Source of the DNA: JBCCFX01 sp039029515
GTDB taxonomy: Bacteria; Planctomycetota; Phycisphaerae; Phycisphaerales; SM1A02
Reading direction: 5' to 3'
DNA length: 5,142 bases
Assembly (NCBI GenBank): GCA_039029515.1
Contig: JBCCFX010000238.1
Span: forward strand, 1 to 5,142
Shown: positions 1-5,142 of the stretch, in pieces
Position numbering within the stretch: position 1 is the first letter of the stretch
Layout: every line of letters begins with the position of its first letter
Translations under genes and position numbers: made by a program
The notes under the pieces: generated by a model
Database searches by the model: none
Seen by the model: the letters and a program-made list of their open reading frames with translations, nothing else
Told to the model about the DNA's origin: nothing

Positions 1-752
1 CGTTCGAAGGCTTTGACGTATCGCCCCCCGTCGCCATAGACGAGAAAATGCACCATCGACCACGCCTGCTCGTACTGCAGCGCCGCCTGACCGGTCCGCA
101 CGGCGTTAAGCCATCGCGCGGAATCCATGGTGAGCATGTCCTGGAACGGAATATGCTCGTTCGCATCGACCGCAACCTTGACCGCCTCGATGACACGCTC
201 CTGCGTCTGACCGAGAATCAACTTGCGCCCGACGAGGACTGACTGTCCAAAGAACTCCGCCATGCCTTCGTTGACCCAGAGCGGCAGGTCGTTGCCGAAG
301 CGGCTATACGCGAACTGGTGAAACCCTTCATGCTGCATCACATGTTCGATGCGTCGACGTGGAAGATCCTCGGTCCAGAACGCGAGGCCGCTGCCCTGCG
401 CCGTGACGAAGAACATGCCGCCCGATCCCTCGCCGATAATGCCGTACCGCGCACGCAGGGTGCGCACGTAGTCGTCGTAGCGCGAGAAGACGTAAACGTT
501 GAGCTTTTCAGGGGCGCGTGGCGGGAGTGAGGCGAGTCGCCGGGCGTATTCCTCGTACATCACATTGAGATGGAGCGCAATCTGGTTCGCGGTATCCGCT
601 TCAAGATCGGTCCGAATGAGGTAGTAGCCGACCTGCTTGGCGCGCGATCGATCCCACCACGGCAGTTCCGCACGGCGCTGCGCGAGCGCGGGTGACGCCA
701 GGGCGAGGGCCGCAAGAAAGACTAGCAGCAGTGATGACTGTCTCGTCAACAT
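1..752 (-). CDS. Secreted zinc metallopeptidase, MA-like/DUF1570-type (3' end beyond window)
   Basis: This is a probable exported zinc-dependent peptidase of the gluzincin (HExxH...E) type; its substrate is unknown. The first 250 residues are visible. Residues 1-24 form a signal peptide: Arg4, a Leu/Val/Ala-rich core at about 8-19, and an Ala-Leu-Ala cleavage site before Gln25. Residues 40-125 look like the mixed alpha/beta domain that precedes the active site in this family. The active-site motif is HEGFH at 141-145, with His141 and His145 as zinc ligands and Glu142 as catalytic base. WVNEGMAEFF follows at 159-168, with Glu162 the expected third ligand; this spacing and the NEGxAE signature match Peptidase_MA_2/DUF1570 proteins. 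The ATG at 752 was chosen because the signal peptide begins there. No Shine-Dalgarno sequence precedes it, but a -10-like TACAAT does. It lies 171 bp after the VIT-VWA gene on the same strand, so cotranscription is possible. Family assignment is fairly firm; proteolytic activity is inferred from intact motifs. Confidence 0.88.
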   Translation of the reverse strand, partial: MLTRQSSLLLVFLAALALASPALAQRRAELPWWDRSRAKQVGYYLIRTDLEADTANQIALHLNVMYEEYARRLASLPPRAPEKLNVYVFSRYDDYVRTLRARYGIIGEGSGGMFFVTAQGSGLAFWTEDLPRRRIEHVMQHEGFHQFAYSRFGNDLPLWVNEGMAEFFGQSVLVGRKLILGQTQERVIEAVKVAVDANEHIPFQDMLTMDSARWLNAVRTGQAALQYEQAWSMVHFLVYGDGGRYVKAFE

Positions 753-758
753 GGCGAC

Positions 759-764
759 ATTGTA
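759..764 (-). promoter_or_regulatory. Candidate -10 element for a leaderless peptidase mRNA
   Basis: On the minus strand this reads TACAAT, one mismatch from TATAAT. It ends six bases before the ATG at 752, so transcription would start at or next to the start codon. The absence of a Shine-Dalgarno sequence upstream of this ATG fits a leaderless message. The best -35 at 17 bp spacing (GTGTCG) matches only three of six consensus positions. A chance match in a GC-rich spacer is quite possible. Confidence 0.3.
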
Positions 765-792
765 GGAACCCGGGAACGGAACGACACGAGTT

Positions 793-812
793 GTTGCCGT
801 GCGCACGGAAAC
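793..812. repeat. Palindrome in the spacer upstream of the peptidase gene
   Basis: The core CCGTGCGCACGG (797-808) is a perfect 12-bp palindrome. Beyond one mismatched pair, GTT and AAC extend the symmetry to 20 bp. It lies about 40-60 bp upstream of the peptidase ATG, a position suited to binding by a dimeric regulator. As RNA it would fold poorly because the perfect core leaves no loop, so a DNA site is the likelier reading. No regulator is known; this is a candidate operator only. Confidence 0.35.
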
Positions 813-881
813 GGCCTGAATGCCAACGTGGACATCCAGGCCGTGTGGGGGAAGAGGAGAAGGCTGTTCGGTCTCTCTGCG

Positions 882-898
882 GGTCACGCAGGGTGACC
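882..898 (-). other. Small hairpin just after the VIT-VWA stop codon
   Basis: GGTCAC (882-887) and GTGACC (893-898) form a 6-bp stem with a 5-base loop, 25 bases past the stop of the VIT-VWA gene in its direction of transcription. No T-rich tract follows on the minus strand, so it lacks the mark of an intrinsic terminator. It could be a 3' stabilising stem, a weak pause site or chance. The rest of the 753-923 spacer contains no open frame that I would call a gene. Confidence 0.25.
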
Positions 899-923
899 GG
901 TGGTTTCCATCAATACAACGAAT

Positions 924-3227
924 TCAACCGGCGATTTGTTCGCGCAATGTGTCAGAAAACTCGTCGATACCGTCGTCCATGACCACCAGCAATGACAGTG
1001 TTTCGTGGACACGAACCGCGACCTCGCGGGAGCGCCGACACACATCGCGAAGTTCGGGTCGCAACGTCAGCAACTCAAAGTATGCGGCGGAACCAAACCG
1101 GACGGTGATGAGCTCCTGCTCACCATCAAACTGTTCGTCCACGAGCACATCCTGGATGCGGAAATGCTTGCGCCCGCGCACCATCTCGACCCGCGCCCGC
1201 ATGTCCATTGAGCGCGCAGCTTCCATCGTAACACCGCCACGCATTGAAGACAGCCAATCAGAAATCTCTGTCGCGGTCTCGCCGCTCACCGCGTACAGCG
1301 AACTGTCGAGATCAAGTTCCGGTGCGCCGGACTTATCCGTGGCCATGTCGGGATCGCCGAAGATCGAACCGCCACCTCCGCCCGATTGTCGCCGTCGGCC
1401 CGGACTCGACGGCGGCATGCCGGTCGAAAGTCGACTGCGAAGTACCGGCTGACCCAACACGACTTGCTGTTCTTCCGGATTGACGAACCAACTCGTGTAC
1501 GGCGTCTGAATGCCGTACGTCATTGACAGCGTCATCAGTTCATCCATGAGTTCAGGCTGCCGACCATTGAGACGGATCGCATCCACCAGATGCGCGATCT
1601 TGCGTCCCGCCCAGATCGACGACACATACGTCGCTGACGGCTCATGCGTGAACGCAACATCGTCCCACGTGTACGTCACCGGCTTACCCTGCTGGCGCGC
1701 CGTCAGTGTCACGGGACCAGCCAACGGCGTGGCGAATTTGCCCGCGAGCACGATCTGCTGGCCGTGATACAAATCACCAAGTGTGACCGGATATCGCTCC
1801 GTCGCATGAATGGCGGGCAACGTGAGCTTGAGGTTCGTCAGCACCTGATGGCTCAGCACACTGAAGAAGTCACCGAGCATGAGTTCGAGATTTTCGCCAG
1901 GACGAACATAGGTTGGTTTCCCGTGATACGTGGTCGCAAGCGTGTCGACGATCGCGGTATCCACATCATCGCCGACCGCGAACGTGAAGACGCGCATCAT
2001 GTCTTCGCTGACGTTCATCTCAGCCAACCGCTTCAACGTCGCTGCGGCCGGCTGATTCCCGTTGCCGTCAGTGAGAAATACCACCACAAATGGGCGATTC
2101 TCCGACGTGTCATCGAGCGATCGTGCTTCGAGCATTGAGAAGACATGCGCGAGCGTGTCGCTGATATTGGTGCCGCCGCGCGCTCGGAACTGCTCAATCC
2201 ACGTGGCGGCATTGTCGCGCGATTCCGTGGTGACCGGCTCGAGCGCCGGGTACAGCTCGTCGTAGCCCGTCGAGAAGCGCACGATATTGAATCGATCGTG
2301 TGCATCCAGGCGCTGGACGCAGTATTCAAGCGCGCGTCGAGCCTGCACAATCTTCTCACCGGCCATGGAACCAGACGTGTCCAGCACGAACACAACGTCC
2401 TGTGGCTCGTCGACTGCGGTTTCCCACAGATGTCGAGGCGACAACAAGAGTGTGAAGTGTCCGTCGTCGGAATCCGTTGACTTGTGTGCGACGACGGAAA
2501 GGCCGAGGTCGCCATCTTCAGTATCAAACAGCAACACGAAGTCTTCATCGAGTGATCCGACCGTACGCTCGTAGGCGACCTTCGCTTTCGTTTCGCCGTC
2601 ACGCGCAATGTCAACGGTATGCGTCGGTGACCAGATCGCCTTGAGCGGCGCGGATGCCTTGAGATCGACCGCGAATCGCAGCGTGCCGAACGCCTTGCCA
2701 TCTGCCGACGGTGTGCGCAGCGGGTAGCAATACGACATCATGTCGCTCATCGGCGTGCAGACCTGTTGATACGCCATGGTGATCGTGGTCGTGCTCTTGG
2801 GCTCAATCGGGAAGACGCGCATGCGCAGCAGCCGGCGACCGATGAACTCGATCAGTCCCGGATCCCGGCTCTGGCGCACAATGGACTCATAAATCTGCCT
2901 CGCCTGATCCGCGGGCAGCACTTCGCCCTTGACCTGCTTGCCGTTGAATGACAGCGTGAAGTCAGTGAGGTCGGCGTCTTCCGGCAACGGGAAGATGTAC
3001 GTGGCTTCGAGCCGGCGATTCGTGTCATTGACGAATCGTTGCGTCACGAACGTCCGGGCGATGCCGTTCTCAATCGTCACGTCGACGAGGTGATCGGAGA
3101 TCCGCAGCGGCGGCAATGTCTGATCGGTCGGCGCGAGCAACCCTGCGGCCGAGGCTCGACCGCCCGCCGGGATCATGACCAGAAGGAAACTGAACAGCAG
3201 GATGCGACGAAGAGCACAGTGCAGCAT
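924..3227 (-). CDS. Exported VIT and VWA domain protein, 767 aa
   Basis: This is a complete large exported protein, probably a metal-dependent adhesion or interaction protein of the envelope, like the inter-alpha-trypsin-inhibitor heavy-chain architecture; its ligand is unknown. Residues 1-27 form a signal peptide (Arg7-Arg8, hydrophobic core 9-20, Ala-Ser-Ala before 28). A VIT domain spans about 35-160, with the hallmark LEATYIFPLPE at 73-83. Cys157 and Cys167 could form a disulfide. A VWA domain spans about 275-450 with a complete MIDAS: DTSGS at 283-287 (Asp283, Ser285, Ser287), Thr353 in GGTN, and Asp387 in TDG. A beta-rich region follows to about 590. A flexible linker of about 590-640 contains five glycines (616-620). 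The C-terminal segment, about 675-767, has the AYFELL motif (715-720) seen at the ends of related bacterial VIT-VWA proteins. The frame is open for 80 more codons upstream, but the ATG at 3227 has a good Shine-Dalgarno and starts the signal peptide. The stop is TGA. Confidence 0.93.
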   Translation of the reverse strand: MLHCALRRILLFSFLLVMIPAGGRASAAGLLAPTDQTLPPLRISDHLVDVTIENGIARTFVTQRFVNDTNRRLEATYIFPLPEDADLTDFTLSFNGKQVKGEVLPADQARQIYESIVRQSRDPGLIEFIGRRLLRMRVFPIEPKSTTTITMAYQQVCTPMSDMMSYCYPLRTPSADGKAFGTLRFAVDLKASAPLKAIWSPTHTVDIARDGETKAKVAYERTVGSLDEDFVLLFDTEDGDLGLSVVAHKSTDSDDGHFTLLLSPRHLWETAVDEPQDVVFVLDTSGSMAGEKIVQARRALEYCVQRLDAHDRFNIVRFSTGYDELYPALEPVTTESRDNAATWIEQFRARGGTNISDTLAHVFSMLEARSLDDTSENRPFVVVFLTDGNGNQPAAATLKRLAEMNVSEDMMRVFTFAVGDDVDTAIVDTLATTYHGKPTYVRPGENLELMLGDFFSVLSHQVLTNLKLTLPAIHATERYPVTLGDLYHGQQIVLAGKFATPLAGPVTLTARQQGKPVTYTWDDVAFTHEPSATYVSSIWAGRKIAHLVDAIRLNGRQPELMDELMTLSMTYGIQTPYTSWFVNPEEQQVVLGQPVLRSRLSTGMPPSSPGRRRQSGGGGGSIFGDPDMATDKSGAPELDLDSSLYAVSGETATEISDWLSSMRGGVTMEAARSMDMRARVEMVRGRKHFRIQDVLVDEQFDGEQELITVRFGSAAYFELLTLRPELRDVCRRSREVAVRVHETLSLLVVMDDGIDEFSDTLREQIAG

Positions 3228-3283
3228 GATGGCATCTCCCAGCAAGGTGTGGCCATCCACCGCGTGCCAGCCCCGATGCCATC
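3228..3283 (-). repeat. 9-bp inverted repeat overlapping the VIT-VWA translation start region
   Basis: GATGGCATC at 3228-3236 is the exact reverse complement of GATGCCATC at 3275-3283. In the minus-strand mRNA the two arms would pair across 38 bases, with the second arm ending directly before the AUG and taking in the last base of the Shine-Dalgarno. A smaller stem, GTGG/CCAC (3249-3252 with 3257-3260, 4-base loop), could form inside. A third, near-identical copy (AATGCCATC, 3360-3368) lies further along. It may act as a translation-controlling hairpin or as protein-binding half sites. Confidence 0.4.
3236..3240 (-). promoter_or_regulatory. Ribosome-binding site fixing the start of the VIT-VWA gene
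   Basis: The minus strand reads GGGAG eight bases before the ATG at 3227, a well-placed Shine-Dalgarno sequence. It supports this start over the in-frame ATG 80 codons upstream at 3467, which would lie inside the opposite-strand gene and bury the signal peptide. Its last G is also the first base of an inverted-repeat arm. Confidence 0.75.
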
Positions 3284-3422
3284 TCGGTCGGCTGCGGCTC
3301 GAGCCACCTATGATGTGACGAACGAAACCGGAGTGTGTTGGCAGAAAATCGGCATAGGAAATGCCATCACGTTTCGCCCCTTCCCAGGCCACACGTCCGG
3401 AAAGAACGCCAGGCCACGCGTT

Positions 3423-3426
3423 GAGG
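3423..3426 (+). promoter_or_regulatory. Ribosome-binding site of the coiled-coil membrane protein gene
   Basis: GAGG lies seven bases before the ATG at 3434, a standard Shine-Dalgarno position. An in-frame TGA at 3422-3424 overlaps it, so 3434 is the first possible ATG of this open frame. Confidence 0.7.
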
Positions 3427-3433
3427 ATCCACG

Positions 3434-5142
3434 ATGACCGCCACCACAGCCCTGATTCGAAAGGCAAAGCGACGCATTCGGCTGAACCGAATGGTGCGCT
3501 GGGGAGCGCGCGGGCTGATCGTCGGCATCGTCCTAGGCGTGATTGCCGTGCTCGTCGAACGCATCGTCGGCCTGCAGTGGCCGATCCTGACCGCGCCGGC
3601 TACGGCATGCGCGGGCCTCGCGATCGGCCTGTTCGTGGCCATTGTTCGCCCGACACCAACCCTCGACGCCGCGGTCCGCATCGATCGCGCGCTGCATCTG
3701 GGTGATCAGATCGGCTCGGCCGTCGCGCTCAATGATGCTGACGCAGCGCAATGGCAGGATGAAGCCGGGTCGGCCCTCGTCCGCAAACAGGCGGATCACA
3801 TCGCCTCACGACTCGACCTGCGCAGTGCGCTGCCCGTCGAGCTGACCGGCGATTGGGGACTCGCGCTGGTGCTCGCGATCATGCTCGGTGGCATCGTCAT
3901 GTGGATGCCGCGCCGAGGCGGTGATGAAATCGCGCTCACACCGGCAGAGCAGGCAGCACAACAGGTCGAAATCAACGAAGAGCGTGAAGCGCTCGCGGCG
4001 ACGATCGACGATGCGCTCGACCCACTCGAAGACCTGCTCGATGAAGAGACGTCACCGGAGGTCCGCGATCAACTTGAAACGCTGGATCGACTGGCGGAAC
4101 AACTCAACCAGCCGGTCGAGGCGATGGATGCGGATCTCGATCGCGTGCGCGAGGATGTTGCGACACGTCTTGATGAGGTCGCCGAAGACCTGCGCGATGA
4201 CGCTGACCGTGAGTTGGCGGCGGTTGATGATGTCACCCGGCAATTCGCGGGGATGCCTGAACGCGATGTCCCGATGTCCGCCGAGGATTTCGAGGATGCG
4301 CTTCGTCGCGGCGAATTCGGTCGTGCGGCGGAGGCATTCGATGCGCTTCGTCAGCAGCAGGATGAACTCACCGATGAGGAGCGTGAGCAACTCGCCGATC
4401 ATCTTCGAGATCGCGCCGATGACGTTGAATCACAGCAGGACTTCGCCGAACTGGAACAGCGTGAACGTCGCCGGGCGCTCGAACAGACGTTGCGCGATGA
4501 AGGCATCGATGATGAGCTCGCGCGATCGCTGATCGATGACACGACGATGACGGATGACGATGTCCGGCAGCGACTCCGCGAATCGGGGTTGGACGACCGA
4601 ACGGTCGATGATCTCGCCCGCGACATTGATGAATCTCGCCGGCAGGACGATGCGGATGCGCGCAGCCAGGAGCGACTCGATGACCTCCGCGATGCGCTTG
4701 ACGATGCGGCGGACACATTCGATGAGCCGTCATCAACCGATCCCAATGCGCAGGGTGAACAGCAACAACAGCCATCAAACGATCCCAATGCGCAAGACGA
4801 GCAGCAACAACAGCCATCAACCGATCCCAATGCGCAGGGCGAACAGCAACAGCAGCCATCAAACGATCCCAATGCGCAAGGTGAACAGCAACAGCGGCCG
4901 TCAACCGATCCAGATGCGCAAGGTGAACAGCAACAGCCATCAACTGATCCGAATGCGCAAGGCGAACAGCAGCAGCAGCCATCAACTGATCCCGATGCGC
5001 AGGGCGAACAGCAACAACAGCCATCAAACGATCCCAATGCGCAAGGTGAACAGCAACAACAGCCATCAAACGATCCCGATGCACAGGGTGAACAGCAACA
5101 ACAGCCATCAACCGATCCCAATGCGCAGGGCGAACAGCAACA
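3434..5142 (+). CDS. Membrane-anchored acidic coiled-coil protein with Gln-rich tandem repeats (3' end beyond window)
   Basis: I do not recognise a named function. The visible 569 residues begin with a basic cytoplasmic-type start (about 9-26), then hydrophobic segments at about 27-43 and 51-71. A helix with LDAAVRIDRALHLGDQ at 77-92 follows, then a third membrane segment at about 141-158. This front end resembles that of DUF4175/TIGR02302-type and MoxR/Bat-locus membrane proteins, where a similar Ala-Arg-x-Asp-Arg-x-Leu-Gly-Leu helix follows two membrane segments. Residues 167-430 are very rich in Asp, Glu, Arg, Leu and Ala and probably form long coiled coils. From residue 434 a 14-residue repeat rich in Gln, Asp and Asn runs to the window edge. 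With a basic N terminus and three segments, the tail probably lies outside the cytoplasm, but topology is a prediction. The start is set by an upstream in-frame stop and a good Shine-Dalgarno. The frame is uninterrupted for 1709 bp. It is divergent from the VIT-VWA gene. A structural or scaffold role in the envelope is plausible but unproven. Confidence 0.88.
   Translation, partial: MTATTALIRKAKRRIRLNRMVRWGARGLIVGIVLGVIAVLVERIVGLQWPILTAPATACAGLAIGLFVAIVRPTPTLDAAVRIDRALHLGDQIGSAVALNDADAAQWQDEAGSALVRKQADHIASRLDLRSALPVELTGDWGLALVLAIMLGGIVMWMPRRGGDEIALTPAEQAAQQVEINEEREALAATIDDALDPLEDLLDEETSPEVRDQLETLDRLAEQLNQPVEAMDADLDRVREDVATRLDEVAEDLRDDADRELAAVDDVTRQFAGMPERDVPMSAEDFEDALRRGEFGRAAEAFDALRQQQDELTDEEREQLADHLRDRADDVESQQDFAELEQRERRRALEQTLRDEGIDDELARSLIDDTTMTDDDVRQRLRESGLDDRTVDDLARDIDESRRQDDADARSQERLDDLRDALDDAADTFDEPSSTDPNAQGEQQQQPSNDPNAQDEQQQQPSTDPNAQGEQQQQPSNDPNAQGEQQQRPSTDPDAQGEQQQPSTDPNAQGEQQQQPSTDPDAQGEQQQQPSNDPNAQGEQQQQPSNDPDAQGEQQQQPSTDPNAQGEQQ
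4733..5142 (+). repeat. 42-bp coding tandem repeat, nine full units plus a partial tenth
   Basis: Units start at 4733, 4775, 4817, 4859, 4901, 4940, 4982, 5024, 5066 and 5108; the last is cut by the window edge after 35 bases. Each encodes 14 residues of the form S-[TN]-D-P-[ND]-A-Q-[GD]-E-Q-Q-Q-[QR]-P. Unit 5 is 39 bp because it has lost one Gln codon, which keeps the frame. Unit 2 has Asp in place of Gly, and unit 4 has Arg in place of the last Gln. Differences between units include many silent changes (CAA/CAG, GGT/GGC, ACC/ACT). The peptide should be disordered, hydrophilic and acidic. The true copy number cannot be known from this window. Confidence 0.97.

Larger units (their letters stand above)
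3228..3433. promoter_or_regulatory. Divergent intergenic region between the VIT-VWA and coiled-coil genes
   Basis: These 206 bp separate two divergently transcribed genes and should hold promoters for both. On the plus strand TATGAT at 3309-3314 is one mismatch from a -10 consensus, but no convincing -35 lies 16-18 bp upstream. TTGGCA at 3338-3343 resembles a -35, but no good -10 follows. I found no convincing promoter on the minus strand. A perfect 10-bp palindrome, GGCTCGAGCC, at 3296-3305 sits just upstream of TATGAT and could be an operator. No gene is supported here. Confidence 0.5.

Noticed and set aside
808..845. GGCCTG...CAGGCC inverted repeat as a rho-independent terminator
   Set aside because: The 6-bp arms are separated by 18 bases and no T-tract follows on either strand, so terminator function is not supported.
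820..1452. Plus-strand open frame of 210 codons opposite the 3' end of the VIT-VWA gene
   Set aside because: Its Ser/Arg/Thr-rich composition is typical of an antisense shadow, and the opposite strand carries a recognisable protein family along this stretch.
3228..3467. 80-codon N-terminal extension of the VIT-VWA gene to the ATG at 3467
   Set aside because: It would overlap the opposite-strand gene at 3434, put a signal peptide in the interior of the protein, and ignore the good Shine-Dalgarno before 3227.
3888..4532. Plus-strand open frame of 214 codons inside the coiled-coil gene
   Set aside because: It is a frame-shifted reading with abundant Arg, Ser and Met produced by GATGAC-like codons of the real gene; no start signal was seen.
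4368..5111. Second minus-strand open frame of 247 codons with a His/Val/Ala repeat
   Set aside because: Same cause: a stop-free shadow of the 42-bp repeat. It shows no signal, domain or start context.
4399..5121. Long minus-strand open frame of 240 codons encoding a Cys-rich repeat opposite the coding repeat
   Set aside because: It is the antisense of the tandem repeat. The 42-bp unit has no stop in this frame, so openness follows automatically from repetition. The opposite frame is continuous with a membrane protein with normal codon use and a Shine-Dalgarno.
4733..5142. CRISPR array
   Set aside because: The repeats are directly adjacent without unique spacers, stay in frame, and vary at codon third positions, so this is a protein-coding tandem repeat.

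Overview
The window is GC-rich (high fifties percent by eye, not computed) and is clearly bacterial: dense coding, short spacers, Shine-Dalgarno sites ahead of two of the three genes, and secretory signal peptides. The gene types (an exported HExxH peptidase of the MA-like/DUF1570 kind, a large exported VIT-VWA protein, and a membrane protein with an acidic coiled coil and a Gln-rich repeat tail) fit Planctomycetota or a similar didermic lineage. That placement is inference from gene style; there is no rRNA or marker gene to fix it.

Layout. Positions 1-752 (minus) hold the N-terminal 250 residues of a secreted zinc metallopeptidase that runs off the left edge. Positions 753-923 are a spacer with a perfect 12-bp palindrome, a possible leaderless promoter and a small hairpin. 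Positions 924-3227 (minus) encode a complete 767-residue VIT plus VWA protein with an intact MIDAS metal site. Positions 3228-3433 are a divergent intergenic region with inverted-repeat structure. Positions 3434-5142 (plus) encode a membrane-anchored coiled-coil protein that runs off the right edge while still inside a 42-bp tandem repeat (nine full units and part of a tenth).

The two minus-strand genes lie in tandem, VIT-VWA first and peptidase second, and may share transcripts. Both products carry signal peptides and should act outside the cytoplasm. The plus-strand gene is divergent; its product has three predicted membrane segments and a long acidic helical and Gln-rich region. Two hydrophobic segments, a 'Leu-Asp-Ala-Ala...Asp-Arg-Ala-Leu' helix and a third segment resemble the front end of membrane proteins found in MoxR/Bat-type loci, but no MoxR, DUF58 or Bat gene is visible here. 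A joint envelope function for the three genes is a hypothesis only.

I do not see a clearly new defence or mobile system, CRISPR array, tRNA, rRNA or insertion sequence. The most interesting parts are the recently expanded 42-bp coding repeat, the inverted repeat overlapping the ribosome-binding region of the VIT-VWA gene, and the possible leaderless start of the peptidase gene.
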